The position numbers and the translations under genes are program-made. The notes beneath the pieces were generated by a model, which worked only from the letters and a program-made list of their open reading frames with translations, ran no database searches and was not told the DNA's origin. Below are positions 27,587-36,313 of a stretch of DNA of 64,000 nt, piece after piece. Positions within the stretch are counted from its first letter, which is position 1. Every line of letters starts with the position of its first letter. This DNA is from CAVVFX01 sp963777595 (GTDB taxonomy: Bacteria > Acidobacteriota > Terriglobia > Bryobacterales > Bryobacteraceae). The stretch is from NCBI GenBank assembly GCA_963777595.1, contig CAVZRE010000063.1, positions 1 through 64,000 of the forward strand, written 5' to 3'.

Positions 27587-28351
27587 ATGATCCGAACTTC
27601 CCTCCTCTCTTTCGCACTGTGCTTCGCGCCGTGTGTCCTGGTGGCGCAAACGCCCACACCAGGGATTCCCGATTGGGCGTGGCCTGGTTCACCGGGGCAC
27701 AAACAAGTTCCGCCGCCGCCCGATTTTCGCCGTCCCAGCCGGAACTTCGATACCCCGGCCGGGGTGTTTGAGGGCCAGTCCGATATCGGTGGTGCGGCGC
27801 TGGAGGGGAGTGGCACATACGACGCGAAGACGAAGCAATACACTATTACTTCCGCTGGTTACAACATCTGGTACACGCGCGACGAGTTTCGCTTTCTGTG
27901 GAAGAAGATGGCGGGGGATGCTTCCCTTGCCGCCGACGTTACGTTTCCGGATGCGCAAGGCTATGGCGATCGTAAGGCGGTCCTCGTGATTCGCCAGACT
28001 CTCGAAGACGATTCCAAGGAAGCGATGCTCGGTGAACACGGTGTTGGAATGGTGCACCTGGCGCAACGTGCCGAACCGGGCGCGATGATGAAGGACATGC
28101 AGTACCGTTTCGGCGGATTGCTCGCCAATGTCCATGCCAAGCGGGTCGGGATTGAGAAGCGCGGCGATTCGATCGCCATATTTATCAGCCTGGAAGGCGA
28201 ACCGATGCAGCGACTGGGTCCCCCGATCACCATGCATTTCGACGAGCCGTTTTATGTGGGAATCGGTTTTTGTTCACACAAGCCGGATAAAGCGGATACC
28301 GCCATCCTTTCGGATGTTCTGGTGGAGAACGCCGCGGGCAAGGTGCGCTAG
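27587..28351 (+). CDS. Secreted concanavalin-like (DUF1349-type) protein, paralogue 1
   Basis: The 254-residue protein has a signal peptide (MIRTSLLSFALCFAPCVLVAQ), a Pro-rich linker (PGSPGHKQVPPPPDF) and a jelly-roll domain from about residue 60. The domain shows the pattern G-x-F-E-G-x-x-D-I-G, then YTITSAGYNIWYTRDEFRF, then DRKAVLVIRQTLEDDSKEAM. It closely parallels the proteins at 35656 and 36314, which share the IxGAG-x-x-IWG-x-x-DQFxYVW core. The fold is that of DUF1349 lectin- or glucanase-like sandwiches that bind glycans; no catalytic acid pair is evident. It sits behind a secreted propeller gene and ends convergent with the gene at 28416. Confidence 0.75.
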   Translation: MIRTSLLSFALCFAPCVLVAQTPTPGIPDWAWPGSPGHKQVPPPPDFRRPSRNFDTPAGVFEGQSDIGGAALEGSGTYDAKTKQYTITSAGYNIWYTRDEFRFLWKKMAGDASLAADVTFPDAQGYGDRKAVLVIRQTLEDDSKEAMLGEHGVGMVHLAQRAEPGAMMKDMQYRFGGLLANVHAKRVGIEKRGDSIAIFISLEGEPMQRLGPPITMHFDEPFYVGIGFCSHKPDKADTAILSDVLVENAAGKVR

Positions 28352-28415
28352 ACTCTCGCAGAATCGAATGCTGCTCGGGACGCGGCGGCCAAAGAGACGG
28401 AGTGGCTCGACGGGT

Positions 28416-29747
28416 CTATTCCAAGGACGGCGGATGCTCCATGACGCGGTAAGTCACCATCTCCCAGTTAAGAGGCATGGCCTCGTCCCGGCTGCCTTTA
28501 ACTACCACCTGATATGAAGGGGGCGGACGCGACAGGCCATCTTTGCGGAAGCGATCGCGCAGAGCCGACAATCCCGATGCGCTCGTAAAAAAATCCATGG
28601 CAGCCGGAGCCCCTGCGCCGGTGATGCCCGAAACCACGATCGCGCGCGGCCCTTCCTCCCTTCCGGTCTGGTTGGGAAAGACGGTGATCAAAGCAAGAGC
28701 TACGCTAATTCCTCCGCCTTGTCCCACGCTCGGCACCAACACCAGCGGCGACCCGGATTGCGGCGACCGCTCGCGTATGATTTCTTCGCCATATTTGTCG
28801 CTCTCCTCAATAGTGAAAGGCGTGTTCTTCAGCACTCGAGCAGCATACGGGCTATAGTTGGGAGCGCCGATGACCAGAATATTGCGTTTGGCAAGGGCCA
28901 CTTGCCCGACAATGATGTTCTCGGGCAGGAATTGAATGGATCCGCCATAGGTCGCAATGGTATGGGCCGCTTGAATCGCCGCCGCAGCATCGCCAAATAA
29001 CGGAGACGTCGCGGAATGGTACAAGTACGGCTCTCCCGGGCCGGGCAAGCCAAGACTGGCGTACCACCTGGCGATATCTTTCGATGCAGGCTGAAAGGCA
29101 GGGTGACGAGGCGCGGTCGGAAACGGCTTGATTCGCAATGACGGCGGGGTCGCAAGGCAAATCAGCACATCGCTGCCCGCGTGCAGCATCGGCCCCCAAA
29201 ACTGCTGCAAGAGCGAGGCCTCCGGTGGGCGCGAGTGGTGCACCATCCAGAGCGCACCAGAAACACCGCCGGCAACGAATGAGACGAAGATCGCTGCTAG
29301 CGTCCAAAGATTTCTTTTTCTCTTCGGAACGGGAGGCGCTGCGATGGGCACGGCCGGAACGAGTTCGGCGGACTGCGTTACCTCCGGGTGAAGCTGCTCT
29401 ACTTCGTAGAAATAAGGCGCGTAGGAACCCTTTTGCAGCGCAATCCTTATGCGAGCGTCCGGGCGCTCATGTTTGTAGAAGTGATCGAGTTTCTGCCTGA
29501 GGTCGTGCGCTCTGCCCCGAACGCTGGAATCGTCCGCAGGCGAATACGTTGAGGGACGACCTAGGGCGGCGGTGGCTATTGAATATTCGGTAATCTCACT
29601 GCCGCGACCAGCGGCCTCCATTTCAGCCACATATCGCAGGAATTTTCTCAACTGATCGGAGCGGGCGAGGGTCTCGCTTTGCAAGACCATGGCAAGCGCC
29701 TCCAGCTTTTCCTGGGATGTAACCGGATGCTCTATTCGAAGCTCCAA
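28416..29747 (-). CDS. Membrane-anchored protein with acidobacterial regulator-type N-terminus
   Basis: The 443-residue protein starts with a cytoplasmic domain (about 20-115) of a pattern seen in many acidobacterial TolB/TPR regulators: SDQLRKFLRYVAEMEAAG, ITEYSIATAALGRPSTYSPA, DDSSVRGRAHDLRQKLDHFY, IRIALQKGSYAPYF. The domain may bind DNA or partner proteins. A membrane helix follows at about 148-170 (LAAIFVSFVAGGVSGALWMV). The outer part (180-443) is an alpha/beta domain (GSDVLICLATP, NILVIGAPNYSPYAARVLK, RAIVVSGITGAGAPAAMDFF) of unknown function. That architecture fits a one-component membrane sensor. It diverges from the DUF1080 gene at 29921 and could regulate the uptake locus there, which is inference from position only. 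Confidence 0.75.
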   Translation of the reverse strand: MELRIEHPVTSQEKLEALAMVLQSETLARSDQLRKFLRYVAEMEAAGRGSEITEYSIATAALGRPSTYSPADDSSVRGRAHDLRQKLDHFYKHERPDARIRIALQKGSYAPYFYEVEQLHPEVTQSAELVPAVPIAAPPVPKRKRNLWTLAAIFVSFVAGGVSGALWMVHHSRPPEASLLQQFWGPMLHAGSDVLICLATPPSLRIKPFPTAPRHPAFQPASKDIARWYASLGLPGPGEPYLYHSATSPLFGDAAAAIQAAHTIATYGGSIQFLPENIIVGQVALAKRNILVIGAPNYSPYAARVLKNTPFTIEESDKYGEEIIRERSPQSGSPLVLVPSVGQGGGISVALALITVFPNQTGREEGPRAIVVSGITGAGAPAAMDFFTSASGLSALRDRFRKDGLSRPPPSYQVVVKGSRDEAMPLNWEMVTYRVMEHPPSLE

Positions 29748-29920
29748 AACGCCCCCGGATCAATGTATCACATCTAATCTGAGCCGACATTGCCCTTGTT
29801 AGGGGTGTCTCACGCCGTTAAATAACGTTTCGTAACGGGCTGTGCCTTGAAAACAACAGAAGTTTCCAATAATATTCCATTCAGACTCTGGCGCCTGAAC
29901 TGTCGCGCGGCCAGGAACGG

Positions 29921-30799
29921 GTGAAAGGTATTTCCTTGTTTGAAAAGCCGTCTCAGCATAGTGGCTCCGGCCGCACGAAAAGGCGCGATCTCTTCCTGGG
30001 AAGTCTGCTAATGGGCGGTGCTGCGAGCATGCTCAAAGCTCAGAGCTTCCAGCATGAAGAGGAAGGGTATCGGCCGCTGTTCGATGGCGTCACGTTAAAG
30101 GGCTGGAATTGCTACGCTCGCGCCCAAGCGCGCCCGAGCCTGGGAAAATGGGCCGTACAGGATGGTGTCATCGTGGGTGGGCAGGATCCGCAAGGAGTCG
30201 GATCGTACCTCGTTTCGGATGAAGCCTTCGACGATTTTGAGTTCGTGATCGAGGCCCGGCCCGATTGGCTCGCCGACACCGGGATACTGATACGAACGAC
30301 TCCGGAGGGTAACGTCGGAATTCAGGTGCTCCTGGAGCACCGCCCGCACGGGGGAATCGCAGGTTATTACGGAAACGGGCTTAACGGATTTCACGCTGAT
30401 CAATATGCCTTCAGTGCTCATTTAGATAGCGACGGACGAGTCGTACAACTGTTACCGGAAGCGCCTTCCGATCCTGCCTTTCGCGTGCCTCTCGATTTCG
30501 CGGCTCCGGTGGAGGTCTTCCTCAAAGCTTGGAAACCCGGAGGCTGGAACCGTTTTCGAATTCGCTCTGTCGGTGCGCTGCCACACCTAACAACCTGGAT
30601 TAACGGAGAGAAGATCAGTGAACTGGATGTCAGCAAAATCAAGCTTGCCAGTTTCGCCCCCAAGGCAATGCTCGGCCGCATCGGACGACTGGGCCACATT
30701 GCTCTAAAAGTGTATGACAACGACGCCCGCATGGGTGGAGACCGTTGGGCGCCAGGTGCGGTGTGCCGATGGCGCAATATTTACGTTCGGACCTTGTAG
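29921..30799 (+). CDS. Tat-exported DUF1080 (3-keto-disaccharide hydrolase-like) protein
   Basis: The 292-residue protein starts at GTG 29921. A twin-arginine signal is visible (TKRRDLFLGSLLMGGAASML), so it is exported folded. The mature part is a DUF1080 domain: YRPLFDGVTLKGWNCY, WAVQDGVIVGG, GSYLVSDEAFDDFEFVIEAR, DTGILIRTTPEGNVGIQVL. DUF1080 is a concanavalin-like sandwich; some members cleave 3-keto-glycosides, but this one has no experimentally defined residues I can point to. It heads a co-oriented set with a TonB receptor 42 bases downstream, so the pair probably serves uptake or breakdown of one carbohydrate or glycopeptide. Confidence 0.85.
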   Translation: MKGISLFEKPSQHSGSGRTKRRDLFLGSLLMGGAASMLKAQSFQHEEEGYRPLFDGVTLKGWNCYARAQARPSLGKWAVQDGVIVGGQDPQGVGSYLVSDEAFDDFEFVIEARPDWLADTGILIRTTPEGNVGIQVLLEHRPHGGIAGYYGNGLNGFHADQYAFSAHLDSDGRVVQLLPEAPSDPAFRVPLDFAAPVEVFLKAWKPGGWNRFRIRSVGALPHLTTWINGEKISELDVSKIKLASFAPKAMLGRIGRLGHIALKVYDNDARMGGDRWAPGAVCRWRNIYVRTL

Positions 30800-30841
30800 T
30801 CGATCGAGAAAGAACGAAGGGAATTAAGGAAGGACCAAGTT

Positions 30842-33800
30842 ATGTTCACACGTCGCGTTTGGCTGTTCTGTTCATTATTTTCGACCATGGCCATCGGACC
30901 CCTCGCCTGGTCGCAGGAATCCCGCGGGATCGTCCTCGGGCGAGTTACAGACAGTACCGGTCTGGTGGTTCCCGAGGCTACCGTGCAAGTGACCAACACC
31001 GCAAGCAGCGTTACGGTGACCAGCACGACTAACCAGGATGGAAATTTCTTTACCCCCTACCTGATCCCGGGCCCTTATCGGATCGTCGCGTCCAAAAACG
31101 GCTTCAAGAAACTCGTGCGCGACGGAATTCAGGTGGATATTGCCGCACGCATCGAGATCAACCTGCAAATGGAAGTGGGCGCCGTCTCGGACTCGGTGAC
31201 GGTCACTTCGGAGGTTCCATTACTCTCGACGACCGATGCTTCGGCGGGCCGGGCGATGGATTTCCGCGACGTGAAGGAGTTGCCGATCGAACATGGCGAT
31301 CCCGATAACATTATCGGACTCGCGACCAACGTGTCTTTCACCGATGCGCTGACGAAAGACCAGCCGTGGCAGACTCTGAATACGGCCTATTCCTCGCTCG
31401 GCTCACGGCAGTCGCGACTGGAGTTCCTCCTCGACGGGCAGTCGAACACTGCACATGACGTGCTGCGCGGTTCGGTGATCGAAGGTTGGACTCCGACCAG
31501 CGATTCGGTCGCCGAAATGAAAGTGGAAACACTGACTTTCGATGCTACTGTAGGCCAGACGGAGGGAATGGTCCTCAATTACAGCACAAAGTCCGGCGGG
31601 AATCAGCCTCACGGGTCCTTTTACTGGGGCAAGCAAGAACCTTCGTGGAATGCTAACCAGTATTTCTCTAACCTGGCTGGAATACCGGCCGCAGGCTTCA
31701 ATTACCAGCGGTTGGGCGGCGTTCTCGCGGGGCCAGTCTATATTCCGAAAATTTATAACGGCAAGAACAAGACTTTCTTTACGTTCGCCTACGAGCACAT
31801 TCAGTCCAATACCGACCTGTCGAGCATCCTGACGGTTCCTACCGCGGCCGAACGCAATGGGGATTTCTCCGCATTGCTGGCACTCGGGAGTCAATACCAG
31901 ATCTACAATCCATACTCCCGCGTTCCGATAGGCAACGGCATTTACCAGAACACACCCCTTCCCGGAAACATTGTTCCGGCGTCTCAGATTAGTCCGATCG
32001 CTAAAAACATATTGTCTTACATCCCCATGCCTGATACGAACATCAGCACTGCGACGGCGGATGGCGGAAATAACGTGAACCGGACGAACTGGCCGAGCTT
32101 GATCCCGTACCACACGCAACTCTACCGGTTCGACCAGGTGATCGGGGACAAGACACGGGTGATGTTCCGCGCCGACTCAAACCGGCACAACGTGGAGGAC
32201 AGCGACTACATGGGACATGGCGACCCGGCGACAGGCTCAAACTTCTATACCTACACTCAGGGTTACGATCTGGATGTCGTTCACACCTTCAGCTCGACTT
32301 TCGTGATGGATGTACGGGTCGCCGACCAGGCCTTTGTTCGCGCTCAACATGCAGAGACGGGACAAGGGACGTTCCAACTCTCGAGCCTGGGTTTTCCTAC
32401 TTATATTCAAAACAACATTGCACCTGTTAACTGGGAGTTCCCGAACATCAGCTTCAACGGCGAATACACGATGACGGGTCCGCGGACGCCGCTCTTCAAG
32501 CAGACGCAAACGCGCGACCTGAATGCCCAGTTCGACAAAATCGTAGGTCAGCACGACTTTAAGTTTGGCGCTGAGTACCGCAGTTATCCTGACGACCAAT
32601 CCTCGGCGAACAGCAGCCCTACGCAGGCTACGGGACATCCGTTGTTTGAGCTGGATTTCACGGGCGCGTATACCGGTGGCCCTCTGAGTACGTCGGCAGC
32701 CGCTCCCAGGGGACAATCGATGGCAGCGTTCCTCTACGGCTTGCCGACAACGGGCGTGCTGCAAACGCCTTTTACTACCAACTTCGCGGACAATTCCAAC
32801 ATGATCGGATTGTTTTTCCAGGACAATTGGAAGGTTACCCGCAAGCTGACACTGAATATCGGACTACGGTACGAGCGCGAAGGCGCGATGTGGGAACGTT
32901 TCAACCGGTCTGTGACGGGTTTCAATCCAACCGCTCCGCAAGCGTTCGCGGCGCAGGTAGAAGCGAACTACGCCGCCAATCCGCTGCCACAGCTTCCGGC
33001 CTCGCAATTCAATGTGAATGGCGGCCTGGAATTTGCCGGAGTGGGTGGCAATTCGAAGTACCTGTACAATCCTTTTGATCTTGGGCTCATGCCGCGCCTC
33101 GGCTTCGCGTATAGCTGGAATGAGAAAACCGTAATCCGCGGCGGCTGGGGAACTTACTTCGGTTCCATGGGGACCAGGCTTCAGGACGCACTGCAATACG
33201 GATTTTCCCAAAACACCAACGTCGTGCCATCGCTCGATGGCGGCCAAACCTTCGTGGCGAACATGGCCAACCCGTTCCCCAATGGCTTTACGCAACCTCC
33301 GGGACCCACCGTCGGCGCCAACGTCGGGAACCCGATTGCATTCTTCAATCAGAATCCGAAGCCGGATCGCATGCGGAAATGGACGATCGATATCCAACGC
33401 CAGCTTGGAAAGGATTGGATGATCGACATCGGGACAGCAGGAGAGAACGGCGGCAACCTGGAAGTGGGCAACGGACCCGCATCGGTGACCACTTCATTAG
33501 ACGCTCTCCCCGATCGATATCTGAGTACGTCCCCGGTTCGTGATCAGGCCAACATCAATGCGTTGACCAGAACCGTGCCGAATCCCTTCAACATCCCAGC
33601 CTTTGCCGGAACACAGCTCGCCGGTTCGGTCATACCGGCTTTGGACTTACTGTTGCCATATCCTCAGTTCAGCAGCATTGGTTACTACACTTACAACGGC
33701 AGAAGCTGGTACAACAGCTTGCAAGGGAGTATCGCCAAGCGTTTCAGCAATAACTTCAGCATGAATGCCGGATACACGTATTCGAAGTTCATGGAAGACA

Positions 33801-34387
33801 CTACTCTGTTGAACCCGGGAGATCCTCAACCTTCGAAGGTGATCTCCGACGTGGATGCTCCTCACCACGTTTCCATTAGCGCGATCTATGAATTTCCGTT
33901 CGGCAAGGGGCAGAAATTCGGGACTCGACTGCCGCGCGCGCTGAATTACATTGTGGGTGGATGGCAGTTCTCGCCTATTTTCCGATTCCAGAGCGGCTTC
34001 CCCATCACGCTTCCAGACCTCCTGCTAACCGGAGGAAACGAAAACATCGTACCGCTGCAGCCTGGCCAGAGATCGATTTACCAGTGGTTCAACAGCGCCG
34101 CATTCAACAACGTTCCCGCACAACAGCTTCAATACAACCTGCGCACATTGTCTCTTCGTTTCGGAAACCTACGTTCCGACGCCTATGATTATTGGGATGG
34201 ATCGCTGTTGAAGGAGACGCATATCCACGAAAACTATCTGGTGCAGTTCCGTTTTGAAGCGATCAACGCATTCAATCAGGTGACGTTCTCCGCGCCGAGC
34301 ACTACTGTGGGCACCACGTTTGGACGAGTGACGGCTCAGAGCAATGTACCGCGGCACCTGCAGTTTACGCTTCGGTTCGCGTTCTAA
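30842..34387 (+). CDS. Oar-like TonB-dependent outer-membrane receptor (intact)
   Basis: The 1181-residue protein is the only intact one of three receptors in the window. It starts at ATG 30842 behind AAGGAAGGA and has a signal peptide ending SQE. A carboxypeptidase-regulatory domain covers about residues 28-115 (VLGRVTDSTGLVVPEATVQV, PYLIPGPYRIVASKNGFKK). A plug-like region follows (LPIEHGDPDNI, LEFLLDGQSNTAHD). The barrel has repeated aromatic strands (GLFFQDNWKVTRKLTLNIGL, ERFNRSVTGFNPTAP) and ends with HLQFTLRFAF, a BAM-recognised C-terminus. It should import a bulky ligand with TonB energy or act as an Oar-type adhesin. Neighbours (DUF1080, redoxin, concanavalin-like proteins) suggest a glycan or oligopeptide substrate. 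Confidence 0.92.
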   Translation: MFTRRVWLFCSLFSTMAIGPLAWSQESRGIVLGRVTDSTGLVVPEATVQVTNTASSVTVTSTTNQDGNFFTPYLIPGPYRIVASKNGFKKLVRDGIQVDIAARIEINLQMEVGAVSDSVTVTSEVPLLSTTDASAGRAMDFRDVKELPIEHGDPDNIIGLATNVSFTDALTKDQPWQTLNTAYSSLGSRQSRLEFLLDGQSNTAHDVLRGSVIEGWTPTSDSVAEMKVETLTFDATVGQTEGMVLNYSTKSGGNQPHGSFYWGKQEPSWNANQYFSNLAGIPAAGFNYQRLGGVLAGPVYIPKIYNGKNKTFFTFAYEHIQSNTDLSSILTVPTAAERNGDFSALLALGSQYQIYNPYSRVPIGNGIYQNTPLPGNIVPASQISPIAKNILSYIPMPDTNISTATADGGNNVNRTNWPSLIPYHTQLYRFDQVIGDKTRVMFRADSNRHNVEDSDYMGHGDPATGSNFYTYTQGYDLDVVHTFSSTFVMDVRVADQAFVRAQHAETGQGTFQLSSLGFPTYIQNNIAPVNWEFPNISFNGEYTMTGPRTPLFKQTQTRDLNAQFDKIVGQHDFKFGAEYRSYPDDQSSANSSPTQATGHPLFELDFTGAYTGGPLSTSAAAPRGQSMAAFLYGLPTTGVLQTPFTTNFADNSNMIGLFFQDNWKVTRKLTLNIGLRYEREGAMWERFNRSVTGFNPTAPQAFAAQVEANYAANPLPQLPASQFNVNGGLEFAGVGGNSKYLYNPFDLGLMPRLGFAYSWNEKTVIRGGWGTYFGSMGTRLQDALQYGFSQNTNVVPSLDGGQTFVANMANPFPNGFTQPPGPTVGANVGNPIAFFNQNPKPDRMRKWTIDIQRQLGKDWMIDIGTAGENGGNLEVGNGPASVTTSLDALPDRYLSTSPVRDQANINALTRTVPNPFNIPAFAGTQLAGSVIPALDLLLPYPQFSSIGYYTYNGRSWYNSLQGSIAKRFSNNFSMNAGYTYSKFMEDTTLLNPGDPQPSKVISDVDAPHHVSISAIYEFPFGKGQKFGTRLPRALNYIVGGWQFSPIFRFQSGFPITLPDLLLTGGNENIVPLQPGQRSIYQWFNSAAFNNVPAQQLQYNLRTLSLRFGNLRSDAYDYWDGSLLKETHIHENYLVQFRFEAINAFNQVTFSAPSTTVGTTFGRVTAQSNVPRHLQFTLRFAF

Positions 34388-34416
34388 GTTCAATCGACTG
34401 CTACGTGGAGATACTA

Positions 34417-35634
34417 ATGAAACGTGCGATTTTCGGATTTATCACGATGGCCGCTGCCGGTTTGTGCCAGCAACCCGCTGGTACAGGCGAGCAGCCCAAG
34501 GTGCGAGACACCATGGCTTCCAGGACGGTCGCGCAGGGGCACAAAATCCTGCCCCTCGGGTCGAACGCGCCGGACTTCGCCCTCCCCGGCATAGACGGCA
34601 AGATCCACCGGCTGCGCGAGTTCAACAATAGTCCAGTGCTGATGGTTGTATTTACCTGCGTCCACTGCCCGACTGCACAACTCTATGAGGGCCGGGTGCA
34701 GAGACTTTATGACGACTATCGCAATAAAGGTGTAGCCATGGTCGCCATCAACCCCAACGATCCGCTGGCGGCGAGCCCGTCCGAGCTGGGCTACACCGAC
34801 GTACCCGACAGTCTCGAGGGTATGATGATCCGCGCCAAGTATCGTCATATCACTTATCCGTTCCTCTCGGACGCCGCGACTCAGTCGGTCGCGGAGGCTT
34901 ATGGGCCCGTAGCCACGCCGCACGTTTTCATTTTCGATAAAGACCGGAAGCTGCGCTTTGAAGGCCGCATCGACGATAACCAAAATCAGGCGAAAGTAAA
35001 AGTACAGGACACTCGCAATGCTCTTGAGGCGGTGCTTGCGGGAAAGCCTGTTGAGGTGACGCACACGCCAGTGTTCGGCTGCAGCACCAAGTGGAAGGAC
35101 GAGATCGTGCACAAGCAGAGTCAGTTGAAGCAGATTCAAGCCCAGCCCGTGACTCTGGAGATGGCGACCGCCGAGGATTTGACGAAGCTACGGACGAATC
35201 CTAGCGGCAAGATGCTGGTGGTGAATTTTTGGGCAACCTGGTGCGGCCCGTGCGTGGACGAAATGCCTTCGCTCCTGGAAACTTTGTACTGGTACCGGGG
35301 GCGCGGTTTCGACCTGGTGACGGTTTCGGCGAACGATCCCGCTGAGAAATCCGCAGTACTCAAGACGCTGCAGGATATGCACGCCGTCAGCCGCAATCTT
35401 ATCTTCTCGACGGACGACGTTTACGCCATGATGGCGGCGTTTGACAAGAATTGGGAAGGAGGCGTGCCGTTCACGGTGGTAATTACTCCGGAGGGCAAGG
35501 TGGTCTACCAGCAACAGGGTGAGATCGATGTCCTGGAGTTGCGCCGCGCGGTGCAAGCCAATTTCGCGAGCGACGGCGGATACCCAGGTTTTGTGCAGTA
35601 CTGGGCACTGAAGCCGCTCCAACCGCTCCAGTAG
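34417..35634 (+). CDS. Exported double-thioredoxin protein (redoxin plus TlpA-like)
   Basis: The start is ATG 34417, seven bases after GGAG; an upstream in-frame GTG at 34405 has no such site. The 405-residue product has a signal peptide (MKRAIFGFITMAAAGLC). The first thioredoxin fold (about 45-215) is AhpC/redoxin-like with C81-V-H-C84 in the active site (FTCVHCPTAQLYEGR). The second (about 250-390) is TlpA/ResA-like with C276-G-P-C279 in NFWATWCGPC, and GGVPFTVVITPEGKVV carries the cis-proline loop. Both sites keep their cysteine pairs. Such proteins handle disulfides or peroxide in the periplasm. Two different folds in one chain could allow electron transfer between them. It follows the TonB receptor by 29 bases. 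Confidence 0.88.
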   Translation: MKRAIFGFITMAAAGLCQQPAGTGEQPKVRDTMASRTVAQGHKILPLGSNAPDFALPGIDGKIHRLREFNNSPVLMVVFTCVHCPTAQLYEGRVQRLYDDYRNKGVAMVAINPNDPLAASPSELGYTDVPDSLEGMMIRAKYRHITYPFLSDAATQSVAEAYGPVATPHVFIFDKDRKLRFEGRIDDNQNQAKVKVQDTRNALEAVLAGKPVEVTHTPVFGCSTKWKDEIVHKQSQLKQIQAQPVTLEMATAEDLTKLRTNPSGKMLVVNFWATWCGPCVDEMPSLLETLYWYRGRGFDLVTVSANDPAEKSAVLKTLQDMHAVSRNLIFSTDDVYAMMAAFDKNWEGGVPFTVVITPEGKVVYQQQGEIDVLELRRAVQANFASDGGYPGFVQYWALKPLQPLQ

Positions 35635-35655
35635 GGGAAAGGATAGAATCTCAAC

Positions 35656-36300
35656 ATGCGTGGACTGTTGCTCGCGACTCTGCTCGCCGTCTCAGTATTC
35701 GCCGAGAGTGGAACGTTCGGCAGTTTCACCAATTCCGACGACGTCGGTGCTCCTGCGCTTAAAGGAGCCGTGGAGTTCGATCCTGCCACGGGACAATATA
35801 AGATTACGGGCGCCGGAAGCGACATCTGGGGCAAGGCGGATCAGTTCCATTATGTCTGGCGCCCGATGTCGGGCGACTTTACAATTACGGCGACGGCCAG
35901 GTTCCTGACCGACGGCATTGGACACCGGAAAGGCGTCGTCATGCTCCGCAAGAGCCTTGACAACGATTCACCGTTCCTCCAACTCGCCATTCATGGCGAC
36001 GGCATGCCCGCGGTTCAGTTTCGTAAGGCCAAGGCGGACAATACCAACACAGTCGACTTCCCGGTAGAAGGTCCGGGCACGTGGAAGCTGAAACTGCAGC
36101 GGCAAGGGGCTACCGTCACGGTGTGGGTTGCGAAAGATGACGCGCCTCTGAGGGAATTGGGACACACAACCAATCAGCTGGGCAGTCCGGTTCTCGTGGG
36201 ACTCGGCGTTAGTTCGCATACGCAGGAGGCCACTAACACTGTATTGTTTTCGGATGTTTCGGTCGAGCAACTGCCGGCGCCGGCCGTCGCCGGGAAATGA
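35656..36300 (+). CDS. Secreted concanavalin-like (DUF1349-type) protein, paralogue 2
   Basis: The 214-residue protein has signal peptide MRGLLLATLLAVSVFAES and one jelly-roll domain: GTFGSFTNSDDVGAPALKG, YKITGAGSDIWGKADQFHYV, HRKGVVMLRKSLDNDSPFLQ, PVLVGLGVSSHTQEATNTVL. It is clearly a paralogue of its neighbour at 36314 and, more distantly, of the gene at 27587. Members resemble lectin or glucanase sandwiches. The GH-type glutamate pair is not visible, so binding rather than cleavage seems likely. It lies 21 bases behind the thioredoxin gene and 13 bases before paralogue 3. Confidence 0.82.
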   Translation: MRGLLLATLLAVSVFAESGTFGSFTNSDDVGAPALKGAVEFDPATGQYKITGAGSDIWGKADQFHYVWRPMSGDFTITATARFLTDGIGHRKGVVMLRKSLDNDSPFLQLAIHGDGMPAVQFRKAKADNTNTVDFPVEGPGTWKLKLQRQGATVTVWVAKDDAPLRELGHTTNQLGSPVLVGLGVSSHTQEATNTVLFSDVSVEQLPAPAVAGK

Positions 36301-36313
36301 GAACGGTGAACAT

